NCBI RefSeq assembly: GCF_004344915.1
Contig: NZ_SKFG01000006.1
Coordinates: 1-64,000 of the forward strand
Length of the DNA: 64,000 nucleotides
Direction of reading: 5' to 3'
From: Paenibacillus albiflavus
Lineage (GTDB): Bacteria; Bacillota; Bacilli; Paenibacillales; NBRC-103111
The notes under the pieces were generated by a model that was given only the letters and a program-made list of their open reading frames with translations, was not told where the DNA came from and ran no database searches. Both the position numbers and the translations under genes were made by a program. Below, piece by piece: positions 1-8,896 of this stretch. How positions within the stretch are numbered: position 1 is the stretch's first letter; every line of letters begins with the position of its first letter.

Positions 1-640
1 ACGGGATTGACGAACGGAACGGCGTATACGTTCGCAGTAGTTGCCACGAATAGCGTAGGCAACTCTGCGGCATCAGTGACATCAGGGAGTGTGACGCCGA
101 TCAGTCAGCCGAGCGCTCCGACGAATGTCAAGGCGACCGCAGGTAACGGAAGGGCAACGGTTAGCTTCGACGCCCCAGCGAGTGATGGGGGAAGTGCGAT
201 CACGGGCTATACGGTTACGTCGAGTCCAGGGGGATTTACAGGAACGAGCACAACCGCGAGTCCGGTCACGGTCACGGGATTGACGAACGGAACGGCGTAT
301 ACGTTCACAGTAGTTGCAAAGAATAGCGCAGGCAACTCCGCGGCATCAGCGGCATCAGGGAGTGTGACGCCCGTCGCACCGATCAGTGTGCCTAGCGCAC
401 CGATGAATGTGACGGCGAGCGCAGGCAATGGACAAGCGACGGTCAACTTCGACACCCCATTGAGCGATGGTGGAAGTGCGATCACGCTGTATACGGTTAC
501 GTCGAGTCCAGGAGGATTCAAAGGAACGAGCACAACCGCGAGTCCGGTCACGGTCACGGGGTTGACGAACGGAACTGAATACACGTTCACGGTGGTTGCA
601 ACGAATAGCGTGGGATCAAGTCCAGCTTCCTCCCCATCCA
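1..640 (+). repeat. Tandem FN3-coding DNA repeats
   Basis: Near-identical units recur with the shared phrase acgggattgacgaacgg at 1 and 274 and a one-base variant at 556, giving periods of 273 and 282 bases (91 and 94 codons). Conservation at silent positions indicates recent duplication or gene conversion. Confidence 0.9.
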
Positions 641-1719
641 ACCCCGTTTCGCCAAGAAACAGCTCAAGTGGAAGTTCAAGCGAAAGTTCAAGCAGTAACC
701 ATGGTTCAATCAGCAGCCCCATCTACTCAACGAATGGGAAACTAACGCTTCCGTTAGGAAGCACCGGTGAAGTGAGCTTGGATCAAGCGATCTTCATTCG
801 TATTCCGGCTAATGCTACCAGCAAACCGTTGGAAATTAACATTGAGAAGGTATCGAATACGCAAAATCTTTTTGCACATAATGAAATTTCGGCAAGCCCG
901 GTGTTCGACGTTCAGAAGAATATTCCAGAAAACCTCAGTAGGCCAGCTACATTGACTATGGTATTTAAACAAAGCCAAGTGAATAGCAACCAAACGGTAG
1001 CGATTTTTCACTATAATGAAGCTACGAAAACATGGGTGAAAATCGAGAACGGCAAAATCGAAGGCAATCGCATCAGCGTAGAGGTGGACAACTTCATGAA
1101 ATTTGCTGTGCTGGTGGTAGATCGGGCGTCGGGGTTGCCCATTGGATCACCCTCGATAGACGAGTCGAAGGAAGTTAACTTTAGTGACATAGCCGGGCAC
1201 TGGGCAGTATCCGACATCAATAAGGCAGTACAGAGCGGAATTGTGAACGGGTATGGGGATGGCACGTTTAAGCCAAATAACATCGTCACTCGGGCTGAAT
1301 TTGTGGTGATGCTGATGAAGGCGTTGAAGCCGCAAGAGGAAGCTGCGAAGGTTACGTTCACCGATTCGGCGAAGATTGGAACATGGTCGCAGAAAGCGAT
1401 AGAGCAAGCGGTTCAAGCGGGTATCGTTAGAGGCTACTCGGATGGCAGTTTCCGTCCAGATGCAGAAATTACACGCACAGAGATGGCTGTGATGATCGCT
1501 AAAGCGCTAGCGCTGAAGGTGGAAACGAATACGGTAACCGACTTCGTGGATGACGCAGACATTCCAAGCTGGGCGAAGGGTCAGGTAGCAGTGTTGAAGA
1601 ATCTTGGCCTTATATCAGGCAAAGGTTCGAACAAATTCGCTCCCAATGATAAGGCAACTAGAGCGGAGGCCGTAACAATTCTGCTAAAGATGATCAATCA
1701 AAAGAGTAAGCAGGGTTAA
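1..1719 (+). CDS. Fibronectin type III / SLH-domain surface protein (5' end outside window)
   Basis: The reading frame is open from base 1, so the gene starts upstream. The visible part holds the end of one FN3 repeat and two full FN3 repeats (to about base 640), a Ser-rich linker (about 655-705), an unassigned beta-rich domain (about 720-1110) and three C-terminal SLH domains (about 1173-1300, 1355-1490, 1545-1700) with repeated F-x-D-x-x-x-H-W/S-W-A and Y-x-D-G-x-F-x-P patterns. SLH triplets anchor proteins non-covalently to pyruvylated cell-wall polymer, so this is a secreted, wall-attached protein. The FN3 repeats are nearly identical in DNA, implying recent duplication. The function of the upstream part is unknown. 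A 12-bp hairpin follows the stop. Confidence 0.93.
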   Translation, partial: TGLTNGTAYTFAVVATNSVGNSAASVTSGSVTPISQPSAPTNVKATAGNGRATVSFDAPASDGGSAITGYTVTSSPGGFTGTSTTASPVTVTGLTNGTAYTFTVVAKNSAGNSAASAASGSVTPVAPISVPSAPMNVTASAGNGQATVNFDTPLSDGGSAITLYTVTSSPGGFKGTSTTASPVTVTGLTNGTEYTFTVVATNSVGSSPASSPSNPVSPRNSSSGSSSESSSSNHGSISSPIYSTNGKLTLPLGSTGEVSLDQAIFIRIPANATSKPLEINIEKVSNTQNLFAHNEISASPVFDVQKNIPENLSRPATLTMVFKQSQVNSNQTVAIFHYNEATKTWVKIENGKIEGNRISVEVDNFMKFAVLVVDRASGLPIGSPSIDESKEVNFSDIAGHWAVSDINKAVQSGIVNGYGDGTFKPNNIVTRAEFVVMLMKALKPQEEAAKVTFTDSAKIGTWSQKAIEQAVQAGIVRGYSDGSFRPDAEITRTEMAVMIAKALALKVETNTVTDFVDDADIPSWAKGQVAVLKNLGLISGKGSNKFAPNDKATRAEAVTILLKMINQKSKQG

Positions 1720-1757
1720 AGCAAGCGATCACCGTTATCAGAAACACGATTAACAAA

Positions 1758-1786
1758 TAATAGGGCACCTTTTGGGTGCCCTATTA
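1758..1786. terminator. Convergent hairpin terminator
   Basis: A perfect 12-bp stem (1758-1769 with 1775-1786) with a 5-base loop lies between the SLH gene and the converging kinase gene. The T-tract is weak on both strands. Confidence 0.7.
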
Positions 1787-1795
1787 CATTACCTA

Positions 1796-3220
1796 TTATG
1801 ACTTTGATTGTTCACGCTGATGATTTGGCAGTTGGACCTCGAATACTGTTCTTTCAAAAGGGAGACTCGTCAAGGTAATTGATCCGTCATGGAGGGAAAT
1901 GATTTCTTGGACAATGGATAGTCCAATGCCGAGTCCTTCGCCTTTTCTGCTGCCATCGACACGGTAGAACCGTTCAAAAACATGCTTTTGATCCTGTAAG
2001 GGAATGCCGCGTCCTTTATCGATAACCGTCATGAATAGGGCATCATCCTTTTCCGTAAGCCCGACCTCAAGATAATGGCCTTCTGATCCGTAACGGATCG
2101 CGTTGTCCAACAGGTTTCGCAACGCACGTTCGATTAGGGAGGCATCAATCCAGGCTTGGATATCCTCGTCGGGGATATTGACTTCAACAGTAAAGTTTTG
2201 CCCCTCAAGAAACATCAGGTAGTCTGCAGCCACTTTTCGCATCATTTCAGATACATTATGCAATTCAACATGAAGCTCTAAATTCCCCTCGTCCTGACGA
2301 GTAATATCTAACAATTGATCTAATAGCTTATCGATATAACGAGAGCGCTGCAGCAAAACTTTGGCACTCGCCTGCAGCTCCTTCTCATTCTTATATAATC
2401 CAGCGCGAATCGTTTCCGCATAGCCTAAAATCATCGTTAGCGGGGTGCGCAGATCATGAGAGAGATTAGATAGCAGCAGATTTCGTCTGGCGTCAAATTG
2501 CTTGATTTGTTCGCCTTGATTTTGAATACGGCGAGCCATGGCATTATAATGCGTAGTGAGTTGGCCAATCTCATCCTTTTTCGTATCCTCTAGTACAGTG
2601 AGTTCACTTTGGAGGTTAAGTTGCCCTAAAGCATGATTGAGCTTATTGATTCGTTTGTCCATGGAAGAGAAAAACCATAGAGACAGTAGATAGGGAATTA
2701 ATAAAGCAACAATTAACGGTAGCATAAAAGTAGACAGGGCTTTAAAGGTGCGCATGAAAAAGTAAACTTGCCCATTTTTCATGTCGTCACTGGACAAGCT
2801 CATCAACAAATAATAGGGTTGATGAGCTTGGCTAATAGAAAAAGTAAGCGTAACCGGTTCATCGACCCCCCATAGGTTCTGAGGCATATTAAGCATTCGA
2901 TTTGCAAGCTGCTCAAAATCATAGGTTTTCTTTTCTCCGAAGGTATCATAAATCGTCGATCCATCTGCTGAAATCCATTCATAACGAATATCAGGATGGT
3001 TGCTATGAGCATTATCCAATATTGGCTTGATGTCTTCGATCTGAAAAGCTTGACGCGTTGCAATCGTATTAAGGACTTCTTGCGAGAGGGCGTTCAGGCT
3101 TTTCAGATCATAACCCCTATCTCCTATTTTACCCATAACGAGACTAAGTGAACTAAACAGAAGAATACTAGTGATTGCACTAATGAGCATAAGTAGCCAA
3201 AGCTTTGTTCGATTTTTCAT
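1796..3220 (-). CDS. Sensor histidine kinase
   Basis: 474 aa. Transmembrane helix at about residues 8-30, an extracytoplasmic sensor region to about 155, a second helix at about 162-184, a HAMP linker, a HisKA domain with the phospho-acceptor His255 in S-H-D-L-R-T-P, and an HATPase_c domain with N-box (LLDNAIRYG), DKGRGIP and GLGIGLSIV. It autophosphorylates and passes the phosphate to the OmpR-type regulator, whose gene overlaps this start by the ATGA arrangement (3217-3220), so the two are translationally coupled. The sensed signal cannot be read from the sequence. The convergent terminator at 1758-1786 ends the unit. Confidence 0.93.
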   Translation of the reverse strand: MKNRTKLWLLMLISAITSILLFSSLSLVMGKIGDRGYDLKSLNALSQEVLNTIATRQAFQIEDIKPILDNAHSNHPDIRYEWISADGSTIYDTFGEKKTYDFEQLANRMLNMPQNLWGVDEPVTLTFSISQAHQPYYLLMSLSSDDMKNGQVYFFMRTFKALSTFMLPLIVALLIPYLLSLWFFSSMDKRINKLNHALGQLNLQSELTVLEDTKKDEIGQLTTHYNAMARRIQNQGEQIKQFDARRNLLLSNLSHDLRTPLTMILGYAETIRAGLYKNEKELQASAKVLLQRSRYIDKLLDQLLDITRQDEGNLELHVELHNVSEMMRKVAADYLMFLEGQNFTVEVNIPDEDIQAWIDASLIERALRNLLDNAIRYGSEGHYLEVGLTEKDDALFMTVIDKGRGIPLQDQKHVFERFYRVDGSRKGEGLGIGLSIVQEIISLHDGSITLTSLPFERTVFEVQLPNHQREQSKS

Positions 3221-3906
3221 TGTCCATCACCTGAGAATCTGTAACCAATTCCACGTATGGTGTGAAGGTAATGAGGCGAGTCCTCCGTGGGTTCAAGAAT
3301 GCTTCGCAGTTTGCTGATAAAAACACTTAAATTGTTATCATCAAAGTTTTCATGATTCCACACCTGCTTGTAAATTTCTCTCTTGGTTAAAACGCGGTCT
3401 GGATTTTGCATGAACATTTCTAAAAGTCGGCACTCTACCGGGGTCACAGAAAATGATATTCCATCATTTCGCAAAAGATAATTTTCGATATCCAGCACTA
3501 ATTTATTTAAACGTAGAATCTTAGCAGGATAAGAAGAATGAGGGCGATGTCTTCTTAACTGTGCTTGTACGCGAGCAACCAATTCCACTGGGCTAAAAGG
3601 CTTTGTGACATAATCATCTGCACCTAATCCGAGCGTCAAGATTTTGTCTTGCACTTCTCGTCTTGCACTAAGCGCAATTACTAATGATTCCATATTTGCG
3701 TCCCGTAGATATTGCAGTACCTCGAACCCGTTGCCATCATCCATCATGAGGTCCAATATCACTAATTCTATGGCATATTCCTGTAAGTATTGAATAGCTT
3801 GTCGTCCTGAACTGGCTTCTATGACTTGAAGTTCCGCTTGTTCTAAATGCATCCTAATTAACTGACGAATTCCGGGTTCATCGTCTACTATTAAAATTTG
3901 ATTGAT
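3217..3906 (-). CDS. OmpR-family response regulator with non-standard or frameshifted start
   Basis: Receiver domain plus C-terminal winged helix. The first ATG in frame is at 3852, but that start would remove the strand with the acidic pocket. In-frame codons upstream encode I-L-I-V-D-D-E-P-G-I-R, the expected N-terminus, open back to a TGA at 3915-3913 with no ATG, GTG or TTG. A strong AGGAGG (3923-3918) is followed by an out-of-frame ATG (3916-3914) and by ATC at 3906-3904, 11 bases from the ribosome site. Either ATC initiates, or one base is missing after the ATG (real mutation or sequencing error). With ATC as residue 1 the protein has 229 aa, pocket D8-D9 and phospho-acceptor D52 in VILDLMM. 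Overlaps the kinase gene by 4 bases. Confidence 0.85.
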   Translation of the reverse strand: MNQILIVDDEPGIRQLIRMHLEQAELQVIEASSGRQAIQYLQEYAIELVILDLMMDDGNGFEVLQYLRDANMESLVIALSARREVQDKILTLGLGADDYVTKPFSPVELVARVQAQLRRHRPHSSYPAKILRLNKLVLDIENYLLRNDGISFSVTPVECRLLEMFMQNPDRVLTKREIYKQVWNHENFDDNNLSVFISKLRSILEPTEDSPHYLHTIRGIGYRFSGDGQ

Positions 3907-4107
3907 GGTGAATCATTCCTCCTACTTCAGCAAAATAAAGCCAATCTTGATCACGATCAAATCATATCAATAATAGATAGAGAAATATATATTTACTGCA
4001 ATTCATTAAGAATCTATTAAGAAAAGTACAACTGTATTTTGATAGGAGAATAAAGGAATGATTTTTGAGTCAACTAAAATGAGGAGGTTGGTTTATTGGC
4101 GAAAATA

Positions 4108-4130
4108 GGGAGTGTGTGGACACTCCCTTT
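4108..4130 (-). terminator. Terminator of the serine hydrolase gene
   Basis: 7-bp stem (4108-4114 with 4121-4127); on the minus strand it is followed by TATTTT. It lies 70 bases past the hydrolase stop, between it and the downstream two-component genes. Confidence 0.65.
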
Positions 4131-4197
4131 GAGCTAACATTGTCTGTTATCAAATGTCTACTTCACATTAATCCAATAAGCCGAACGAACAAAATGC

Positions 4198-5646
4198 TTA
4201 TTTTCGGTGCGAGGCATTATATCGGTGAGTGTATACAAACCATGTAATGCTTGCTGTTAATAATGCCGACGAAATCAAAGCTGTAAGAACACTATATGTT
4301 TGCCAAATAAGTATCGCTGACCAATCTAATGCATAGAACATAATACACTGGACAATCGTAGCAATCAGCAAAATAGCTGTTACGATTATTCGCTTTTTTG
4401 TCATTGGCTGCCGCTCATTCGCTTTCCTTCTGCGTAATCCTAAGAGAAAGAGCAGAACAGCCAATAGGCAGAGAATAATTGTGGTAGATGACAAAATGAT
4501 GTCCAAAAGCTGTGTGCCGCTTATTCTATATGATTGCGTCAGATTGCCGTCTAATATATCGTTAACTTTTAGTACCATGCTTCTATTGATATTTGCGCCG
4601 TTGGTCAGCAAGCAGATGGCTGTTCGTTCATTTAGCAGTATGGCCATTTCGGTCCCGAAATTAGGATTTCCCCCTGGGTGCTCTATAATCGTTTGGTTGG
4701 CGTTTACCGACCAGCCCGCCGCATAATACATTTCGTTGACAGCCGGAACAGACATATCACCCTGATGTGATTTTTCGATAACTGTATGGAATATTTCAGG
4801 TATATCCTGCACAATACCCATCTGTATGCCCATCCAACGTGCCATATCTTTTGTACTAGAAATGATGTAGGCTGCGGGTTTATTCCCGGAATAATCTGGC
4901 GCGTTATACGGAGTTGTCATAAAAAAGGAAGAACGGTAGCCTTGTGCCAACTGTCCGGTGGCTTGAGCATCTTCTTTATAAACATACGTCTGGTGAAGAC
5001 CCAGTGGCTGAAATACCTGTTCCTTCATAAAGTCTTCATAGCTTTGTCCCGACACAATCTCAATAACCAGACCTAATACGTCATAATTAACAGTTCCGTA
5101 ATTATGCTGCTCACCAGGATAGAACGACAATTCAGAATCTACGAGCATTTCTACGGTTTTTTGCAACATATCCGGCGTATTGCCTTGTGGAATGTTTTGA
5201 TTGTGAGGGCCATTTGTTAAGCCGCTAGTATGGTGTAAAAAGTTATTGAGTGTCATACTTTGCATATCAACGTGTTTCCCCTGATACTTTAACGTAAACC
5301 AAGGCAAATATTTATGGATAGAGTCTGACATTGACAGCAGTCCTTGTTCTTCCATCAGCAGAATACCCATGCCGGTAAAGGATTTACTTACCGAAGCCAG
5401 CTCATATAGAGTATTTTCACTTGCCGACAGTCCCTTTTCGCGATCTGCGTACCCAGAAGAAAAGTAGTGCACTTCATTGTTCGCAAGTATTGAGATTGAC
5501 ATTCCCGGTACCCCTGATATACGGCTTGCATCATCCAACAATGTTTGTATTGCCGCAGATTGCGTATTTGACAACGCATAACTTGGTGTTGCGAATCCTG
5601 AGAATGATATAAGTATCGTTAATACAAAAACAATAGTCTTTTTCAT
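4198..5646 (-). CDS. Membrane-anchored serine hydrolase (class C beta-lactamase / esterase fold)
   Basis: 482 aa. N-terminal signal peptide (about 1-25), beta-lactamase/transpeptidase-like domain and three or four hydrophobic helices at about 375-470. The catalytic S-x-x-K is S85-V-S-K88. The second motif reads Y-G-T in HNYGTVNYD where many relatives have Y-S-N, and the third is H-P-G-G. This family includes penicillin-binding-protein-like esterases and D-peptidases, often wrongly called beta-lactamases. The C-terminal helices suggest attachment to the outer face of the membrane. The substrate is unknown. It stands alone, divergent from the YafY-type regulator at 6033. Confidence 0.88.
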   Translation of the reverse strand: MKKTIVFVLTILISFSGFATPSYALSNTQSAAIQTLLDDASRISGVPGMSISILANNEVHYFSSGYADREKGLSASENTLYELASVSKSFTGMGILLMEEQGLLSMSDSIHKYLPWFTLKYQGKHVDMQSMTLNNFLHHTSGLTNGPHNQNIPQGNTPDMLQKTVEMLVDSELSFYPGEQHNYGTVNYDVLGLVIEIVSGQSYEDFMKEQVFQPLGLHQTYVYKEDAQATGQLAQGYRSSFFMTTPYNAPDYSGNKPAAYIISSTKDMARWMGIQMGIVQDIPEIFHTVIEKSHQGDMSVPAVNEMYYAAGWSVNANQTIIEHPGGNPNFGTEMAILLNERTAICLLTNGANINRSMVLKVNDILDGNLTQSYRISGTQLLDIILSSTTIILCLLAVLLFLLGLRRRKANERQPMTKKRIIVTAILLIATIVQCIMFYALDWSAILIWQTYSVLTALISSALLTASITWFVYTHRYNASHRK

Positions 5647-6032
5647 AAACTCTCCATTTTGAAAAAAATATGCGAGGATAATATAAACAACCCGTAGTAC
5701 GCCTTATCCGCCTAAAGTGTAATAAGGTATACATTATTAAGCTTATCATTGTAAAATCTTATTAACACAAAATCCCCCATCATTCTGAGAGCGAATTAAC
5801 ACTAAATTTGTCGGATTTACAGTTCCCTCAAGTACGGTGAAGATCATCGCAAGTATTTTTACCTTAGCTATGTTACATTCAGTATATCAATTAATTCAAA
5901 AGATGAAAATTGAGCGCCGCGGCAAAAAAGATTTCGCCGTTAAACAAAGGAATACAGTGGATTAGCAAACAAATCACTTAAAGTGCTTGTTAGAAGTTAA
6001 GTATAGTGGTAATCAAAGGTGAGGGTTATGTT
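5647..6032. other. Divergent intergenic region
   Basis: 386 bases without a gene between the serine hydrolase (minus) and the YafY regulator (plus). AT-rich and must hold both promoters. A short phrase tttcgccgttaa at about 5934 resembles the left end of the dispersed elements at 10204, 14141 and 15909, but the rest of the element is not there. Nothing else supported. Confidence 0.5.
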
Positions 6033-6995
6033 ATGCCAAAAAATGATAATATGCTAACAATTCTATGGATGTTGAATTCGGGAGAGAAATTGACTGCAAA
6101 GCAAATATCGGAAAAGTTAGAGATAAATATAAGAACAGTTTATCGGTATATTGATGCACTATGTGCCAGTGGCGTCCCTATCATATCCGACACAGGGCAC
6201 AATGGCGGGTATAGCTTGCTGCACAATTTTATCAAATCTCCTCTGCTATTTAGTATTGATGAAAAAAAGACACTGCTTCATGCTGCCCTATTTGCAAAAG
6301 AAGCTGGATATCCTTTGAGTGAGGCATTGGAGAATGCAACATCCAAGTTGAAAATGTATTCGAATCAGGAGCAGGAAAGTATACTAAGCCATCATTTAGC
6401 CGGATTTGAAGTAATAAACCGCAGGGGATACCCCGCTGTTCAGCCGGTATTGCAGGAATTGGAGCACGCTGTAGCAAATGAATGGTCTGTAGAAATTTCT
6501 TATCGTAACAGTCATGAAGAGCAGTCCCCAAATAGGGTAATAGACCCCTATGGCGTGGTTAATTGGAACAATAAGTGGTACACAATTGCATTTTGCCACC
6601 TGCGGAATGAGATCCGCAGCTTTCGGGTAGAACGAATTCTGAACATCACACGCACGCCATTCTCATTTAGGCGTCCCAATGATTTTTCAGCGCGTACTTT
6701 TTTTATGAAAAATCTGTTACCAGATGTAGTAGGTAAATCCGGATTAATTTCTTTAATTATTGGTGGCAGGGCAGAGGCGTTGGATGATTTATGCATACAT
6801 TGGTTTTTGGAGCATCATTTGCAGGAGCGGACATCAACGCAAGCAATTTTTTTACTTGAGGAAGAATCACTGTATACACATGTTCCGTATATAATTCTTC
6901 CCTATGGGAAATCCATTCAAGTTATAGAGCCACAGAATCTAAAGAATAAACTTGTGGCGGTTGCTTCAGAGTTAATGGAATATTATCAAGTTTAA
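6033..6995 (+). CDS. YafY/DeoR-type HTH transcriptional regulator with WYL domain
   Basis: 320 aa. N-terminal winged helix-turn-helix (ISEKLEINIRTVYRYIDALCASG, about residues 20-45) followed by a WYL-type ligand domain (Y-R-N, VIDPYGVVNWNNKWY, W-Y-T at about 160-200). I chose ATG 6033 because it has AAGGTGAGG 8 bases upstream; a longer GTG start at 6006 has no ribosome site. Its neighbour is the DJ-1/PfpI protein, separated by a strong terminator, so the regulator may act on that gene but is not in one transcript with it. Confidence 0.88.
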   Translation: MPKNDNMLTILWMLNSGEKLTAKQISEKLEINIRTVYRYIDALCASGVPIISDTGHNGGYSLLHNFIKSPLLFSIDEKKTLLHAALFAKEAGYPLSEALENATSKLKMYSNQEQESILSHHLAGFEVINRRGYPAVQPVLQELEHAVANEWSVEISYRNSHEEQSPNRVIDPYGVVNWNNKWYTIAFCHLRNEIRSFRVERILNITRTPFSFRRPNDFSARTFFMKNLLPDVVGKSGLISLIIGGRAEALDDLCIHWFLEHHLQERTSTQAIFLLEEESLYTHVPYIILPYGKSIQVIEPQNLKNKLVAVASELMEYYQV

Positions 6996-7034
6996 CAACT
7001 TCACTGACAGCAGTTGTCAGTGAAGTTGTTTTAT
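6994..7034 (+). terminator. Strong intrinsic terminator
   Basis: 16-bp perfect stem (6994-7009 with 7015-7030) and T-rich tail, directly on the stop codon of the YafY-type gene. Confidence 0.9.
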
Positions 7035-7105
7035 TATAATGATAACCACTCATTAAAGATGAATGGTTGCTGTTACCTAATAAACTTTATGAGGAGCACT
7101 TAGAA

Positions 7106-7732
7106 ATGAATAATACAGTATATCTTTATGTGTTTGATACCATGTCCGATTGGGAAATAGGTTATTTAGCCGCCGAACTGAACTCTGGAAGATACTTCAG
7201 ACAGGGGCTGGCTCCAGCAAAAATAGTCACCGTTGGGATAGAAAAGACTCCAGTAACTACAATGGGCGGATTGAAAATAATGCCTGACATTAAAGTGGAT
7301 GAGTGCAGCATTAAAAGCGTAGATGCACTGATTTTACCTGGTGGAAATACATGGACAGAAGCTATTCACGTGCCCATATTAAAAATTGCCGAGATGTGTT
7401 TAAAGGAAGGGATAGCAGTTGGAGCAATTTGCGGTGCTACCTTAGGACTTGCTCAAGCAGGATTGTTAGATTCACGTTGGCACACAAGCAATGATTTGGC
7501 CTACCTTAAAATGGTTTGCCATTCTTACACGGGCGAAGAATATTACAAAGTGGAATCTGCTGTCACCGATGGGAAATTGATCACCGCATCCGGAGTAGCT
7601 CCATTAGAATTTTCTGTTCATGTTTTAAAAGCGCTAGATGTATTTTCTCCAAAAACATTAGACGCTTGGTATCGTCTTAATAAAACTTATGAACCTAAAT
7701 ATTTCTACGAGTTAATGAATTCAATCCAATGA
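7106..7732 (+). CDS. DJ-1/PfpI (ThiJ) family protein
   Basis: 208 aa, typical of the family. The flavodoxin-like fold carries the nucleophile elbow G-A-I-C-G-A with the expected cysteine. Family members are glutamine-amidotransferase-like proteins acting as glyoxalases/deglycases, proteases, or of unknown function; I cannot choose among these. Start ATG 7106 has GAGGAG (7091-7096) 9 bases upstream. A longer frame from 7067 has no ribosome site. A hairpin follows at 7817-7845. Confidence 0.9.
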   Translation: MNNTVYLYVFDTMSDWEIGYLAAELNSGRYFRQGLAPAKIVTVGIEKTPVTTMGGLKIMPDIKVDECSIKSVDALILPGGNTWTEAIHVPILKIAEMCLKEGIAVGAICGATLGLAQAGLLDSRWHTSNDLAYLKMVCHSYTGEEYYKVESAVTDGKLITASGVAPLEFSVHVLKALDVFSPKTLDAWYRLNKTYEPKYFYELMNSIQ

Positions 7733-7816
7733 CAGTATAGGAATACAAGGCATGATGAATGCTGTGTGTCGCTTATCAGGAAATAGTTTATTGGAGCCAC
7801 ATTTACCTATAAGACG

Positions 7817-7850
7817 AAGCTCAGGTGCTATTAGCGCTTGAGCTTTATTT
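7817..7850 (+). terminator. Probable terminator of the DJ-1 gene
   Basis: 12-bp stem with wobble pairs (7817-7828 with 7834-7845), then a short TATTT. Confidence 0.55.
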
Positions 7851-8094
7851 GGAATCTATAAAGTTCGATGTTGAGAAACGTTTCCAACCAAGGTGACATG
7901 CAACAAGCTTGTTCCTTGGGAGGGTTTTATATGACGGTTATTGCTAATCCATGTAAAGATGTACATGGATCGAATCGAAATGCTCCATTAATGAATACAA
8001 AGCCTGTCTATTCTTGCAGATTCTCTTGCATATCGATCATGCACCCCCGTAGGAAGTAGGTTCAGATTGCTTATGGGATAATTCGATGTAAATC

Positions 8095-8148
8095 GAATAA
8101 AAGCAGCGCCGATTCGAACTTTAAGAAAAGTTTAAGTTGGACGCTGCT
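8095..8148 (-). terminator. Terminator of the dinB-type gene
   Basis: agcagcg/cgctgct arms at 8102-8108 and 8142-8148 with further internal pairing; on the minus strand it is followed by TTTTATT. It lies just past the DinB stop. Confidence 0.65.
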
Positions 8149-8173
8149 AATTTGTATCATGATTTGATGAAGG

Positions 8174-8647
8174 TCAAACTGACCATGAACCTTGCATTCT
8201 GCGGATGAAGATGATTTGACCGGTATGGTAGATGTCGTGGAGAACAAGATTCGATACCGATTGGTCAATCGTGACCCCATCTAATTCGCTCAGCAAATCT
8301 TGATCGCTCAATGCTGAAAGCTTCTCACGAATGCTTGTGTGTATATGTTTCAATTTTTCAACTGTTTCCTGCCACTCTTCCTCTCTAATCACACGGGTGC
8401 CCGCATCAAAACTTGTGTCTGTTGATGGAGCGTCTGTCGAACCTGTCAGGCTAGACAGCAACTGTGACTTGTAGAATAAGATGTGGTTGACCAATTCCTT
8501 GATCGTATTCATCTCTTTCCCATCCATTCTCCAGCATGCCTGTACAGCTGTTAACCCTTGCAGTGCGCGTTCAAGTGGGGGAAACCAGCCGCTTTCCTTG
8601 TCAAAGCAGGCATCCCATGTACTTACTAGTTTCTCTGTTGTCGTCAT
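8174..8647 (-). CDS. DinB-superfamily protein
   Basis: 157 aa four-helix-bundle protein. The putative metal-binding histidines are in V-N-H-I-L and in H-D-I-Y-H-T-G-Q, the hallmark of the DinB/YfiT superfamily (thiol transferases, damage-inducible proteins). The second ATG is used: the upstream ATG (8662) sits inside the GGAGGAG that serves the second. It is transcribed away from a TetR regulator, and two matching palindromes lie between them, so it is probably the TetR target. Confidence 0.88.
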   Translation of the reverse strand: MTTTEKLVSTWDACFDKESGWFPPLERALQGLTAVQACWRMDGKEMNTIKELVNHILFYKSQLLSSLTGSTDAPSTDTSFDAGTRVIREEEWQETVEKLKHIHTSIREKLSALSDQDLLSELDGVTIDQSVSNLVLHDIYHTGQIIFIRRMQGSWSV

Positions 8648-8709
8648 TTGAATCTCCTCCATTTTTAAATTTAAAAAAGACAGACTGTGTAATGCACCGG
8701 AATATAAAC

Positions 8710-8725
8710 GGTACTGATCTGTACC
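8710..8725. promoter_or_regulatory. TetR-type operator 1
   Basis: Palindrome GGTACTGATCTGTACC in the DinB/TetR intergenic space, 63 bases upstream of the DinB start. It matches the second copy at 8829 in 14 of 16 positions. Confidence 0.65.
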
Positions 8726-8828
8726 TTTTCGATGATCATACAGCTATTTGAAAATTTTGTCAAATTCATAATAGTAGTATATTCCTCGTAAAAATTGACA
8801 ATTCTCAGTGTAGTGGCTATTATTAAAA

Positions 8829-8844
8829 GGGACTGTTCTGTACC
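8829..8844. promoter_or_regulatory. TetR-type operator 2
   Basis: GGGACTGTTCTGTACC, flanked by AAAA and TTTT so the dyad is longer than the core. It lies 52 bases upstream of the TetR start. Two copies, one near each divergent gene, suggest autoregulation and control of dinB. Confidence 0.65.
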
Positions 8845-8896
8845 TTTTATTATCAAATTTGTTCATTATTCAATTAATTAATTGAGGGGTGATTTC

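Larger units (their letters stand above)
7733..8173. other. Intergenic region between DJ-1 and dinB genes
   Basis: 441 bases. Holds two hairpins (7817-7845 and 8102-8148) that end the converging genes. A 63-codon frame at 7868-8059 has neither a ribosome site nor a recognisable domain and I do not call it. Otherwise nothing seen. Confidence 0.5.

Noticed and set aside
1-640. Repeats considered as a CRISPR array
   Set aside because: Units are about 273 bases, continuous coding sequence without unique spacers; they encode FN3 domains.
207-722. 171-codon frame on the minus strand opposite the FN3 repeats
   Set aside because: Mirror of the repeat coding sequence, Val/Leu/Pro-rich, no ribosome site; a shadow frame.
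7870-7886. tgagaaacgtttcca as a catabolite-response element
   Set aside because: Only a loose match to the cre consensus and not near a promoter of a catabolic gene.
7868-8059. 63-codon frame between DJ-1 and dinB genes
   Set aside because: No ribosome site, unusual composition, no domain; chance frame.
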